Below, piece after piece: positions 52,706 to 64,000 of a stretch of DNA of 64,000 bases. The stretch covers positions 953,001-1,017,000 of the forward strand of contig OY720350.1 of the NCBI GenBank assembly GCA_963082975.1, given 5' to 3'. Below the pieces are notes generated by a model. That model was not told where the DNA came from, ran no database searches, and saw nothing but the letters and a program-made list of their open reading frames with translations. This stretch comes from Labia minor. Its lineage: Eukaryota; Arthropoda; Insecta; Dermaptera; Spongiphoridae. Both the position numbers and the translations under genes were made by a program. The first letter of the stretch is position 1. Each line of letters starts with the position of its first letter.

Positions 52706-55700
52706 TTAATCGTTTTATTTTTAATTCTTTCCTAAAACAAACAGTCCATACAATTGGTTCAAATGTTTAAAAATTCGGTACATATTTAAATTCTTGTTTA
52801 GAGAAACAGGTATTTCTAAATTTTTTATAAAAAGTACTTATTTATATGTTCTTTTGGAATATATATCTGGTTATATTTAATATTCAAATTAAATAGATTT
52901 GTCTGCAACAATAACACATTCCTCCATCTATCCCAATCCTTCAAAATAATATAATATAATATAATACAATTCCTATCCTCTCCCAATTCTGTCATGTCCA
53001 TCTTTATGTTGTTTGCCAATTTCGACTATAATCTACCATCTTGTCGATATGTATCTATTGATTTATATTTAAATAAATTTTTTATCGTTAATATTTCTTC
53101 ATTTTTCACCTTTTAATGGATTATTGAATTATTTTTTTTTTTAAAAAGGACATGCTTTTTCTTAAAAAATAAAAAAAGATACACATATTATAATATAAAT
53201 ATAATAAATACAACTTACATCTTCAAATGCCCAGACACTATCAATCACTGGTTTAATTTTCTTTTCGGACCATAGTTTCATAATATTTTCTAAAACTTTC
53301 CGTACAATATGTGGACATTTTTGTGCATATATTAATTGAATTATATTTAATCCACTTATTGATTTATTATCTTCATATATTTTAACTGGTGAAATTTTAT
53401 CCACTTGCCACCACTGGAAACAAAAAAGACAATGAAATAAAAAAAAAACATTAATTATAACTCGTATTCATAAATTATGTATTTACTATAGAATAAATGT
53501 AGATATTTTAATCACTATTTATGTAAAATAATATAATATACAGATTGTGTACTTATGTTAGTAATAAAAGTACATGTGTTATATTTTAAGTAATTATATG
53601 TAGTCATAAATTATTTTGTTTTGAATAAGAATATTAATTGATTATCATTAGTAATATTAATAAAATATTATTATTCTTATTTTTTTTATATTTTTTTTTT
53701 TTTTTAAGAATATTTAGATAAAAATTGCTTTTAAACATTGATTTATATTTGATGATTAGTTTAAAAAAATAATAATAATAAAAAAGAATAAAAGTAATAT
53801 TAATATTTCACATTACTATCTATTATTTATTTATTTTTATACTTGTTGAAACTATTTTTTCCATCTATAAGAACTATATTGTAGTATACAGGTATGTTAT
53901 ATCGTTATCATAAAATGATTTAGCACTGAACAACAAACTTATTGAAATGTTTGTTTATCTATTTTGAAAATTGAGTCTTCGGTACCACATTTTAATAAAA
54001 AAAAAACAAAAATAATAATAAAGTATGTATATTGGATCCCGTTCATATATATATTTTAATATATATAAGTATAAAAATGTCCTTTAATACAGAAATATAG
54101 TAAAAATACTAGAAAATAACATTTATAACACAGACATTGACATCCTCACGTTCAATGTCATTTTAGGTCGAAAACATGCTCAATTAAAAATAGAAAACTA
54201 TTCTCATGAATGAAACTCATAAAAAATCATAAATTATATGACATATTTCTTAAAACTTTTAATAGAACAAAAGGATTGAAAAAAAGGCAGACAAGATAAT
54301 AGAAGTATTTTCAATTGAAGAAGAGAAAATATTTCAGAAATTCCTTCTTTTGTTTCAAAACTTATAAATCACTTGACATCTGTTTATCAATATTTGCGAG
54401 AAATGATCATGCAAATGTAACACATGTCTACGAGATGGAGGTGAGTTAGTGAAATGGTACCAGAGGCGTCTTGGAGGGGGATAAATAGATTTCCCTATCC
54501 ATGGAAGGACAAATAGGAATCATTCTTCAGTCTTCTTATAATCAATTAACTCTCTATAATTTCTTATTATACTTATTATAATTATGTTAAATTTTTTTTA
54601 TTATTAAATATTCATTTTTATCTTAATTTAATAACTATTTGATTTTTATTCTGAATGAATTCAACTTTACTTTTACCCTTATCAACCGTTGCTGGATTCA
54701 TTCATCAAACTATATTCTATTCACAATTACCAGCCTCAGAGTGCTACGATATTAAATTAAACATTATTAAATTTATTAATTTTAAAACCCATTTTTTTTC
54801 ATAACTCAAACCATATTGCAAGCCTTCAATATACGACACAATATATATATATATATATATATATGTTGGTTTAGGTTTCCGTGAATGTTATTGTTATTAT
54901 TATTATCAGATTTATCAGGGATATAATCACGTATTTTTGTGAGATTGTTTTCTCGACGTTTCGGCACCCATTTTGGCGCCATTTTCAAGAGATTATTTAG
55001 GTGGGAATATTTTTGGGATTCTGGGTCTTAGTCTGTGTGACCAAGGGTTAATATCGGGATTTTGGGTTGATAGGTTGGGTGGTTTTGTACTCACTGCGTT
55101 GCTGTAGAGCTTCGAAGAATCCTGGGCAATCCTGAGACTGGCACACGTCCGCACTGGACAACAGTCCGAGGCCAACTCAGTAAAATATTCCCACCTAAAT
55201 AATCTCTTGAAAATGGCGCCAAAATGGGTGCCGAAACGTCGAGAAAACAATCTCACAAAAATACGTGATTATATCCCTGATAAATCTGATAATAATATAT
55301 ATATATTATATATATATATATTTCATTTTCACACAAATACCAATGTTAGAAAGCAACTATAATCTCTTTATCCTATATTACTACTACTACTACTACTACT
55401 ATTACTATTGTTTGTTTATTTATTTTGTTATATACTTACAACTTTTGCCTGATGGAAAATACTTCTTGTTTCACCAGTAACAATGGCAGCTGAACCTATA
55501 ATATAACAACAATAATAAACAATTATAAATGATCAATTAATTTTTAGTTTAGATTTTTGTTTCGTTAATGTTTTTTTTCAAGAAAATTAACTAATTGAAT
55601 GTTACCAAATACGAACCATAAAGAATGTAATGTCCTCTTGGTTTTAAAAGATTATAACCACGACTACAATCCTCAGCACCCAAACAATCCAAAAAGAGAT

Positions 55701-58607
55701 CAACACCTTCCGGTGAAATCCTACAAATAATAATAATAACAACAACACTTAGTTATAAATAAATAAACAAGTAAGATTAATTTTCGTATAAAAAATTCTT
55801 AAGAAATATTTAGAAAAATCATAAGGATTATTATTGTAAATTTTGTAATACATGCCTTCTTGTTTGAGCTGCATAATCCGTTGTTCTATCAATGAGATGA
55901 TCAATGGAATTCTTTAGAATATCATGTTTCTGTCTAGAACAGACACCAATTAATGTTATATCCTCGACAGTTTTACTCAATTGAACAATTGCTTGACCCT
56001 AAAAAAATAATTAAAATTAAATTTAATTAAAACAAACAGGTGATTAATACTAATTTCAAACTAATCATCCAATTGGAAATATTCAATGTTATTAAAAGAA
56101 AAGGTAAAGGATTTCTTTATGATATAAAAACATAATAAGAAAATAAATCAAACAATCCTAGAGGATCTTGCTAAATATAATGGAATTTTTTTTTTTTATT
56201 TTTATTCAGTTACGAATGGTGGTACCTAAAGTCCAGTTACTATTACTATTAGTAACGAAATCATTTTAGTGGTAACTGAACATTTATTTATGTGGGAATT
56301 TTCTGTATCTCATATCTTTTTCATCGTACACTATTATTTGTTAAATTGAAATAAAACAAACAAACAATCAAACATACCATATAATATAAATTGAATATTA
56401 ATAAATATTCTATTCCATTATAACTTAATAATAAGTATCTAATTCACCGAGCCGAGGCTCGGTACTTTAGAAAAAATTATTCCTTATGAACCATGAATAT
56501 TTATGATTAAAATTATCATTTAAAAGACACCAACGACAAAATATAGGAAACAATTTCAAATAATTTAAAAAAACATAAATTAAAAAAAAAATAGTCATAA
56601 AACATACAATTCTTAAACGTACTTGCACTTAATGCATTGAAAGATAAAAAAGTATGTCCTGTATATATTTCGTCATTTGATTACAAAATATTATTCAAAT
56701 AAATTTTTTTATAGTTTTTTTATTTTTAAAATTCCTATTTTAAATTAAGAAAAAACTAACAAAGATGGTTTTTTCCGAGGCCGACCTATACAGAACGATT
56801 TTTCTTTATAAAAATTAACTAAGATGTGAATTTCGAAAAAAATCCTTTGTGAGAGGTTTAATATTTCAAATATACAAATATATATATATATATTGTAACA
56901 TAGAAGCATAAAAATGCTCTTTATAGACAAAATATAGTGAAAATAATAAATTTCGCATATATAACGAACATTGACATCCGCAAGTGCTCACCCTCCATAA
57001 ATTAAATGCGTAAAACTTTGATAAAAAACTAAAAAGAAATATTTTCTATTGATGAAGACAAAATATTTCATCAATTCTTTTATTGAAATCTCATCAAGTA
57101 CTCGACATCTGGTTGCCAGAATATTTGCGAGAAGTAACCGAGAAACAGATTGTCTTTGAGATGAGGGGGTGAGTTAGTGGAATGTTACCAGAGGTGTCAT
57201 GGAAGGGGATGAATAATTTTCCTTATTCATGTAGCGAGAATTTAGAGACATGAATCATATATGTTGGAAGAAAGATGAATGCATCCCGGAGTGGATCCCA
57301 GGAGGAGAGACATCGCTGCCACAGCCTACAGACGATGTCTCATTGGAACCTGGACACCTGGATAACTGAAGATTCCTGTCTCTATTATTCTCCAACTATT
57401 CTTAAATCAGCTAAGTGGTTGACCCCCTATTATAAAAAATTGCAATTGCTCATTAAATCTAAATTTCATTTAATTTCTAATATTTACCAATAACTTAAAC
57501 TTATATTCAAACATCTCTGTATATATAATTTCTATGTTATCAATTATTATTCTATTCTTTATTAAATATTTAATTTTATTTAAATTTTATATCTCTGAAT
57601 TTTCTTCTGAACAAATACAATTTTTACCCTTTCCCTCATCAACCGTCGCGGATTCATTAATTTATTTGTTATTCAAAATTATGTAACCAGAGTGCTATCC
57701 AATTTATTAATTATTAATTTTCAAATCCATTCTTTGTTTTTTTCTTTCTAAACCAACCCATACTAAAGCCTCCAATATACGACAATATATGCAATTTTTG
57801 CTAGTATAATTAGATAAGATAAAATAAGATAAGATACAATATGGTAAGTATATAATTAATTTAGAGAGTTTCCTGTATATTTCAATTTTGATAACAAAAA
57901 TGAAAAATAACAATAATTATGATCATATTATAAATAAATAATCAATAAATATTTTCTTTCTTTATATTAAGTATATACCAATATATATATATATATATAT
58001 GGTAGTGACAGCTATAATGGATAGGATTGCAAAACTTTTACTTGAAACAAGAAATTATAAATATAAAATTTACATCCATTCTGGATGATATTTCTTAAAA
58101 TTTAATCTTTCCCAAATATATTGATGTAATTAACTTGACTGGACTGAATAAATTAACAATTTAATGTCGAAAACAAAAAGTTCATATTGATTAAGTTTCG
58201 TAGTGTCCACTTTATTGTTAGATTCCAAATAATATGTATATTTTTACTTTACTGAAGTGGACACTATCTATCTCCTAGTTTTGTGTATGTCAAATAGTAA
58301 ATAAAATGTAACTTTGATAAATTTTCATTTAATTTTAAAATTTAAAAATTAATCTTAAAAAAACCTATTCCAATGTAAATAATGTCAAATAATGTAATTG
58401 TGAACCAATAAGAAAGGTTATAAATAAATTAATTAATTAATAAATAAGTAAATCATAAAATATTAAAGAAAAACAAAACAATCCAAAATCTTAAGTTGCC
58501 AGTAGACAAGTTTTCTATGGCATTTACCCACCCACTTCAGTAGACGAAGGCATTATAATATTTTCAGTGTCAGAACTTCAAAGATTGAATTCTATATCTA
58601 ATCATCT

Positions 58608-58639
<32 letters not shown>

Positions 58640-58938
58640 ATTGGACATAGATGGAAATTTTAATTTTTTTTTTTGTTTTTGTTTTTTTTGTATATCTCCA
58701 CCTTTCATGACTTGGAGAAACCATACAAACATAACTTTAAAAGTTTTGTATCTGAGACTCAAAAAAATTGACTAGGCCAATTCCTATGAAATTTACTCCT
58801 ATTTGGACATAAGCTATAAATTACCTAACTATCGATCTATCCATATCGAATCATTAATGAATTTAAAATGAATTATTTCGATTCGAAGTAGCCGAATAGC
58901 GGTCTGACAATGAGTTGGTTTGATTTCTTTTCTTTTTC

Positions 58939-58969
<31 letters not shown>

Positions 58970-59467
58970 AATAAATATTGCAAATTATATTTTTTTATTT
59001 ATTCAATGTGAAACCAAGAAAAATTGTTTAACTTCATTCTATGTAAAAGTAGCTTAAAATTTTTATCAAATGTCCGCCTTCATTGTCCGCTTTAGATGTA
59101 GAAATTCCATTTTTTTTTTTTTTTTTTAAATTAAAAATGTGATGTAAGACTAGATTAGAAATGCAATCCAATTGCTAAAAAAACAACAACAACAACAACA
59201 ACAAGGCGCCACGCCATGAATGGACAACTTTCCGGGCGAGTTGGTGAAATCGGAAGAAAGTCCTTTCTGGGAGACCCTTTCGACGCGTTCTAATTGAGAT
59301 TATCTGGAAAATCGAAAAACTGCCCATGGACCGGATTATTGGGATCATTTGTCCCTTTCATAGGAAAGAGTATTTAATATTATTAAATACTGAATATACG
59401 AAAATGAAAGAGACATCATCAGTCTGGGCCATCGTCACTGATGAACGAAGCCAAAAATCCACAAACT

Positions 59468-59498
<31 letters not shown>

Positions 59499-61687
59499 AG
59501 TGTCTGTTACCACCTTATTTATTTATTAGATATCATCCCTTTTTTCATTTATTTATTTATTTATTATTTACTAATCCAATGATCTACTTTTTATTCCATT
59601 TTTCTAATAATAATCATCATCATAAATATAGATAGATATTTATTTATTTGTTTACTACTTACAACACCGCCACCAGCTGAATGAAAAAGTATTTTATTTC
59701 CTTGTTCGATTCTGCCAATGTTAAAAAGCAACATATAAGCGACAATATAATTCAATGTAAGTGCAACAGCCTCTTGGAATTCCATCCCTTCTGGCAATAG
59801 AAATGCATAATCTTCATGAACAGTCATATATTCTGCCCAGGATCCATATTCACTGAGTGCCAAAACACGATCACCAACCTTAAACAAATCAATACAAAGA
59901 TTTGGATTACTATTAACTACATACAGTGGAATGGAATGGAATTTAATTTTTACTTTTAGGAAATTTAATATTGAATCCATTTAAAAACATTATTACTTAT
60001 GAATGACACAAAATCGAATGGGTCCATTTTGCAATTTTAAGTAGTAAAACGTTGTTTCTAGAGAAAAATCTACATAAATCTAAATTTAAAACTAAATTGA
60101 AAATAATTTAAAATTTAATCTCTTACTTATTTCTAATGTTTAAAATTGGTTAAATATTTTTTTTTTATAACAAATTCTATTTATGAATTTCATTCCATGA
60201 ATTCATATTATTATTATTAAATTATTATTCATTTTTGATTGACATTCATTAATATGTTAGCAGACCACCTCGTGATTGGAGAAGAAAATGGAAAAAAGTA
60301 AATTTCCATGGCAAAAATTCATACGAATTGTTTCCTCATCCGCCCTATTCTCCGGATTTAGCCCCGAGTGACTATTTCTTTTTTCCAAACGGAAAGAGAT
60401 TGGACTCCAACGATGAAATCATCCCATAAACATATACCTACTTTTTGATGTCCTCGACAAATCTTATTTATGGAAGGGATTAAAAAATTGGAGAGCTCAA
60501 AAGAGACTATGTTGAAAAATAAAATAATTTTTTTTTTCAAAAACTTGTGTTTCATTCATAAAGACTTCATAGGCATAATTATAAGTTATAAACATGATTA
60601 AATATTAAATTTTCTACTTTTACAATTAACTTTTTTTTTTTTTCTTTTATTATGATTGATACAAGATAATCGAGCTATGTTTAGGGGTTTTTTTTCTCTG
60701 GCTGATAAATACATAAAAAATAAAAAATAAAAAAAATGATCGCGTCCACCTACTCGTAGCACCGAAGCACCGTAGCACCGAAATCATCCAAGAGTGGAAT
60801 TTTCATAATTAAATAAATAAGTTAAAAATTGCTCGCCAGCTCGTTCTCTATGTAGTACATATTAATAAACCTGGCATATTTCCCAGGGCGAATTAAAGGG
60901 AAAATAATTTACCTATTAACACCGGTACACGACCGGTAGAAGATGAAAATGCTCTCGCACTGGTGTTTGGTGTTGATTCCAAAATGGCCAATACATTAAT
61001 TAATTAATTAATTAATTAATTAATAATCCAATAAAAAATAATTTCAAAAAAATAAATGATTCTTATTAATATTTTTTTTTATTTATTTATTTAATTAAGT
61101 TTCTATAGAAGTTTTTCTATAGAAGAAGAAATACTAGGTAATGGACATAACTAACTACACTTACGGTATGTAATTTTTATTTATTTACTAGAATATAATA
61201 TAATATCAAATTTCATGACAAAATATCATTTATTTCTTTTATTTATTTTTTTTTTTTATTTACATATTATTAATATAAATCAAAAAGTAAACAAATTAAG
61301 ATATTTACTTAATAAATAACTTAAATAATAAATTTGAATATCAAATTCCAAAAGAACATTCTTTTTTTTTTTTTTTAATTAAAATTATTATATTAATAGA
61401 ATATTTAGAATTATATATTTTTTATTACATTTCAAATATTTAATATATACCTATATATGTATATGAAAAAGTCACTATAACTTGAAAAAAAAAAATAACT
61501 ACTACTACTACTACTATTATACTATAGAGAAATTAATAATAATAAAAGACAACTTACTTTGAAACGTTGAACTTTATCACCAATGGCTTCAACTTCACCT
61601 GCACATTCCATACCCATAATAAATGGGGTCTTTGCAGGACTATCATTAACACCCATACGTGTCATTACATCGGGAAAATTCAAACCA
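52421..61687 (-). CDS. VAT1: VAT-1 homologue (zinc-free MDR/quinone oxidoreductase-like), 5' end missing
   Basis: Minus-strand exons in order: 61687-61558, 59878-59663, 55998-55856, 55720-55617, 55495-55440, 53413-53219, 52624-52421 (TAA). All frames join, giving about 348 residues. It begins in GLNFPDVMTRMGVNDSP and continues with GMECAGEVEAIGDKV, GDRVLALSEYGSWAEYM, the NAD(P)-binding glycine motif HSAGGGVGQAIVQL across an exon junction, ISPEGVDLFLDCLGAEDCSR, HYILYGSAAIVTGETR, the WWQVDKISPVKIYEDNKS block and KIKPVIDSVWAFEDITEAM. The tail is Lys/Pro/Asp-rich (PKPKPATPSKSKNK), as in insect VAT-1 proteins. In vertebrates VAT1 is a synaptic-vesicle and mitochondrial-outer-membrane-associated NADPH-binding protein. 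About 30-50 N-terminal residues and the start codon are in exon(s) not found up to 64000. The third visible exon ends at a GC donor (AGAAG|GCATGT). Confidence 0.94.
52625..53218 (-). other. last intron of the VAT-1 gene
   Basis: AT-rich intron, donor GAT|GTAAGT at 53219/53218, acceptor TTTTCTTAG before 52624. It contains a TAA/ATA trinucleotide run at about 52674-52705. No other feature. Confidence 0.6.
53414..54059 (-). other. VAT-1 intron, AT-rich part
   Basis: Intron sequence upstream (in gene sense) of the exon at 53219-53413. No recognisable element before the repeat starting near 54060. Confidence 0.45.
54060..54845 (+). repeat. intronic repeat, copy A (pair with 56880-57795)
   Basis: A diverged copy of 56880-57795. 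Shared landmarks in order: ATAAAAATGxxCTTTA near the start, GACATTGACATCC, ACTxGACATCTG, ATATTTGCGAGAA, GAGGxGGTGAGTTAGTG, GGTACCAGAGGCGTCTTGGA (copy B: GTTACCAGAGGTGTCATGGA), TCATCAACCGTxGCxGGATTC, AGAGTGCTA and CAATATACGAC. This copy lacks the G+C-rich coding-like insert of copy B at 57260-57420. It is probably a transposon of unknown class. Confidence 0.7.
54899..55296. repeat. near-perfect 114-bp inverted repeat with hammerhead-like motif
   Basis: Arms 54899-55012 and 55182-55296 are inverted copies with no mismatch that I can see, separated by a 170-bp unique spacer with coding-like composition. Each arm, read outward from the spacer, contains GGCGCC-loop-GGTGCC followed by GAAACGTC. This resembles the helix II, GAAA and cleavage-side elements of hammerhead ribozymes found in Penelope-like retroelements and related retrozymes. 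It lies in a VAT-1 intron. No enzyme is encoded. It may be a MITE-like or Penelope-derived element. Confidence 0.8.
56001..56879. other. VAT-1 intron, AT-rich part
   Basis: Intron sequence with no recognised element. A short GC-richer inverted pair (CCGAGCCGAGGCTCGG at about 56447-56462) stands out as a perfect small palindrome. Confidence 0.4.
56880..57795 (+). repeat. intronic repeat, copy B, with coding-like insert
   Basis: The partner of copy A at 54060-54845. It has the same order of landmarks and ends at CAATATACGACAATATATG. Within it, about 57260-57420, is a G+C-richer block whose + frames read pieces like ECIPEWIPGGETSLPQP and WNLDTWITEDSCLYY. PEW-x-x-G is reminiscent of the start of some reverse-transcriptase domains, but support is thin. 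The element class is unknown. Confidence 0.65.
57796..59199. other. VAT-1 intron with dispersed repeat and poly-T
   Basis: Holds (TA)n runs at about 57980-57999 and 58615-58640. Another copy of the dispersed repeat lies at about 58680-58810 (CTTTCATGACTTGGAGAAAC, then GGCCAATTCCTATGAAATTT). A long poly-T tract is at about 58937-58962 and an (AAC)n run at about 59181-59202. No exon was seen. Confidence 0.5.
59200..59500 (+). mobile_element. unidentified retroposon-like segment with (GAT)n tail
   Basis: A 300-bp block of balanced composition between an (AAC)n run and a (GAT)n run at 59469-59499. The + strand has fragments such as GRPFRRVLIEII and DRIIGIICPFHRKEY, then SSVWAIVTDERSQKS just before the tail. 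A short tandem tail after a C-terminal-like coding fragment is how some non-LTR elements (for example the RTE clade) end. The family is not identified, and no full open frame is present. Confidence 0.4.
60001..60250. other. VAT-1 first visible intron, AT-rich
   Basis: Nothing recognised; it leads into the mariner relic. Confidence 0.4.
60255..60600 (+). mobile_element. mariner transposase remnant
   Basis: A copy of the same family as 3857-4384. The + strand reads KFPWQKFIRI then LFPHPPYSPDLAPSDYFFF, with the third catalytic Asp in PSDY, followed by frameshifts. The 3' end resembles TTGTGTTTCATTCATAAAGA. The N-terminal half is missing. It lies in a VAT-1 intron, antisense to that gene. Confidence 0.8.
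60905..61000 (-). mobile_element. possible transposase helix-turn-helix fragment
   Basis: The minus strand reads LAILESTPNTSARAFSSSTG followed by RVPVLIGKLF. It resembles the N-terminal helix-turn-helix of Tc1/mariner-type transposases, in which a line such as VxxNPxxSTRRLxxxxGVSxST is usual. It is only about 30 residues, with no neighbouring conserved part. Low confidence. Confidence 0.3.
61001..61557. other. VAT-1 intron next to first visible exon
   Basis: AT-rich with an (ATTA)n run at about 60993-61025 and (ACT)n at about 61499-61515. No element seen. Confidence 0.45.
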
Positions 61688-62790
61688 CTAAAAAAAAACA
61701 AAAAAAAAACAAACTATTATTACTGTTATATTTAAGTATAATATATATATTTAGATGTATTATTTAATTATTAATTTTCATTTCTATTATTTCTAATAAT
61801 AGAAATATAATTTACTACTGCATTCTCTTATATGAACAAAATTACAAATTCATTTTTTAAATAATAATAAATTGAATAAATGAATAAAATAAATAACGCT
61901 ACGTTTACCAGTATTTGGCTCAAGTTTTTGATTGCCATCCCATTTTAACAAATAGACAACAACATTTTGTGTTTAATTCTTTTAGAAATGAAAGTCAACA
62001 CTTTTCTCAATGATAGAAGAAATACAAAAATGTCTGTTTAAGCAGATGACTTACTTAGCTTTGTGATAATGATGTAGAATAATAGAATGATTCGCGTTTA
62101 TTTAGATGTAACTTTTACTATATAAATAACTATAGTTACTTATCTACATATTGAAGTTAATAATAATAATATCAAATCAATAAAATAGATAGAAGTAATT
62201 TTGTTAATTCGCATAATAAACCTTCCAAGAGATTTATTAAAGAAAGAAAGGTAATTTCAAAAACACACATGTCACATTCCAGGATCCCAAATATATATTT
62301 AGTTTTTTTTCTGGTATTTTTTAAGGTTAGAATTTAAGTGATAATTAATAAAGTAGTATTTATTTAATTTTTACATTTAGTTTCGGTACAAGATTGGTGT
62401 TTAAATTTGGATTTAACAGTGTTTTAGCAGGTATTTTGCATATCCCTTTAACGAGAAGTTATTTTTTATTATTCAAAGTTGCATTTAGTGTATTGGATAT
62501 TTTGTATTTTCAATTATTACACCATATTTATTTTCATAATTTAGTTTTATGATCAAATTCACAAACACAGATAAAATTGGTTAACGTCAACCTTTTCTTT
62601 TTTTTGAGAAGAAAGGAAGAATCATAAACAAATATTCTATTGAAAATTATAAATCGGAATGAATGAATTATCTTTATGAATTGGTTTGCATCCAATGACA
62701 TGTACGAAATATAATTAATTACCCCCAAAATAATCATTCTTCGAAAATATTGATCATACAAATGAAACTCTTTGAGGGAAGATGACTTTA

Positions 62791-62827
<37 letters not shown>

Positions 62828-62880
62828 TCTAAGAAATAACAAAGCAAACTTAACGTAAGAATGGATGAATGAATGAAATG
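61688..62880. other. upstream VAT-1 intron, no exon found
   Basis: I searched for the missing N-terminal VAT-1 exon on the minus strand (expected GFGG- and ACG-type residues before GLNFPD) and found none. The sequence is AT-rich with a (CA)n run at 62796-62825. Confidence 0.45.
62796..62825. repeat. (CA)n microsatellite
   Basis: About 15 CA units without interruption. Confidence 0.9.
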
Positions 62881-62889
62881 TTTGTTCTT

Positions 62890-63010
62890 CAGATGAGTAT
62901 TTTATGAAAGACGCGCGTAACCTTTCACCTGGAGAAATGAAAATTTTTATTGATTGTCTGCAAACTGCAGGGATTGCTAAACTTGCTCCAAAACAAACAC
63001 TAGTCATCTG
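62890..63010 (+). other. unexplained coding-like segment
   Basis: Just after an acceptor-like TTTGTTCTTCAG, the + strand is open for 40 codons and reads DEYFMKDARNLSPGEMKIFI then DCLQTAGIAKLAPKQTLVI followed by TGA. Amino-acid content is protein-like (an amphipathic helix with SPGEM) and composition is more G+C-rich than the flanks. The overlapping minus-strand frame looks like a shadow. It could be the last exon of an unknown + strand gene nested in or beside VAT-1, or a transposon-carried fragment. No family was recognised. Confidence 0.4.
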
Positions 63011-63053
63011 AAGTTCAAATTAGAGTGTTATCTATGAGATCTATCATCTAACA

Positions 63054-63327
63054 CAGCGGTTGCCAAAGTGGTGGTCCGCAGAAAAATGTGGAATATCCTT
63101 ACTCATCATGTTATGTCATTATGTTTGAAGATGCATTAAAACATGATTCAATTCATAACATTACGTGATAAGCTGATAAGTTATAAAAACTCAATGTTTA
63201 TGTGTTCTTTGATCACAATTTTTATTTCTAAATATATTTAACACACTTAAAAAATCCTATTAGTGGTCCGCGGGATTTAAATTATGAATTAACTGGTCCG
63301 TGAGGTCAAAAAGTTTGGCGACCGCTG
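63054..63327. mobile_element. non-autonomous hAT element, 274 bp
   Basis: It starts CAGCGGTTGCCAAAGTGGTG and its inverse end is GTTTGGCGACCGCTG. Both subterminal regions carry GGTCCGCGG-like boxes. It is flanked by ATCTAACA on the left and ATCTAAAT on the right, an imperfect 8-bp target duplication (6 of 8), as expected for hAT. No coding capacity. Confidence 0.85.
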
Positions 63328-63739
63328 ATCTAAATCGTCTAAATTTTTCTCTTTAAAATTTGGAAATTGAAAATCTCTCCACTTACTACGAAGGCTTACT
63401 TTTTTTGGACCTTTTTCCGCTCGGTAGAAAAAGGAATGTTGGGTTTTCTTGGAGACGTTAAAAAATCTTGGATGAACTTTAATTTACTACCAAATGACGA
63501 ATGCCACACCTTTTTTAATTGATTAAAGCGATTTGGAAGAATATTAAAAGACAAAAATTGTCAGCCGGACATTTCTCCTATCCACGAAAAAAATTACTTA
63601 TTCTTATATGTATGTATAATTATATATCTTTACATTTACATTTAAATATTCCTGTAGGCAAATGAGAATAAAAATGTTACAACTAACTTACGTAGTAGGT
63701 ACTTCTTTATAAATACTTAGTAAAAATTTGTTGTTAAGA
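63328..63739. other. spacer between hAT pieces
   Basis: Moderately AT-rich sequence, perhaps internal sequence of the element whose right end is at 63813. No readable protein. Confidence 0.35.
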
Positions 63740-63813
63740 AAATATCACTGGTCCGCAATTTTTTTTTAACAAATCTACTGGTTCGCGGGGCAAAAATGGT
63801 TGAGAAATCGCTG
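63740..63813. mobile_element. right end of a second hAT element
   Basis: It ends GGTTGAGAAATCGCTG, the inverse of CAGCGATTTCTCAACC (classic hAT terminal pattern), with ACTGGTCCGC and CTGGTTCGCGGGGC inside. A matching left end was not found, so its extent is unknown. Confidence 0.7.
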
Positions 63814-63830
63814 GTCTCGAATCTCTTTCC

Positions 63831-63861
<31 letters not shown>

Positions 63862-64000
63862 CATTAGTGATAAGAAAGAGAAAGTACAATTAAATCATTT
63901 ATTAATGTCTTATTTATTTATTTATTATTGATTATGTCAGTGATAATAATAGTATAATCTTATATATAAACTAATTTGTATAATTAATGGTGATAGGAGA
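63814..64000. other. window end, AT-rich
   Basis: A (TA)n run at about 63834-63861, then AT-rich sequence. No gene was seen. Confidence 0.4.

Overview
This is a very AT-rich nuclear window from an animal, most likely an insect. The evidence is split genes with short AT-rich introns and GT-AG (one GC-AG) junctions, a ZAD-type C2H2 zinc-finger gene (ZAD domains are characteristic of arthropods), and a typical arthropod set of transposable elements: mariner, Jockey-like and other non-LTR retrotransposons, Helitrons and hAT elements. I cannot name the species.

Layout. (1) 1-6.9 kb: transposon remnants (Helitron helicase, two mariner fragments, a Jockey-type reverse transcriptase), probably lying in an intron of the next gene. 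(2) 6.94-10.84 kb, + strand: the 3' fourteen coding exons of the C2CD5 (CDP138/KIAA0528) orthologue; the N-terminal C2-domain exons are not seen and probably lie to the left. (3) 11.2-12.3 kb: remnant of a non-LTR element on the minus strand. (4) 12.3-21.4 kb, + strand: a probable noncoding first exon, then a four-exon ZAD gene with 12 C2H2 fingers. Its introns hold a long hairpin element, a complete non-autonomous Helitron, and an exact 78-bp copy of part of its own last exon. (5) 24.05-43.06 kb: a 19-kb head-to-tail satellite array of a 160-bp monomer (about 118 copies in one orientation), broken by a 200-N assembly gap that also divides two sequence subfamilies. (6) 43.6-49.8 kb: a TA-flanked DNA transposon with ~225-bp inverted ends and a truncated transposase, hAT-like ends, and a decayed non-LTR retrotransposon on the minus strand. 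(7) 52.4-61.7 kb, minus strand: seven coding exons of a VAT-1 homologue (zinc-free quinone-oxidoreductase-like protein), complete at the 3' end and lacking its first exon(s). Its introns are full of repeats, including a near-perfect 114-bp inverted repeat with a hammerhead-ribozyme-like motif. (8) 62-64 kb: hAT elements and one unexplained coding-like segment.

The three genes are unrelated in function: C2CD5 in membrane traffic, the ZAD protein in DNA binding, VAT-1 as a redox-type or membrane-associated protein. There is no sign that they act together. The most distinctive feature is the satellite array, with two subfamilies, irregular higher-order structure and an unresolved true length. 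All calls come from reading the sequence and from remembered family features; no database search was run.
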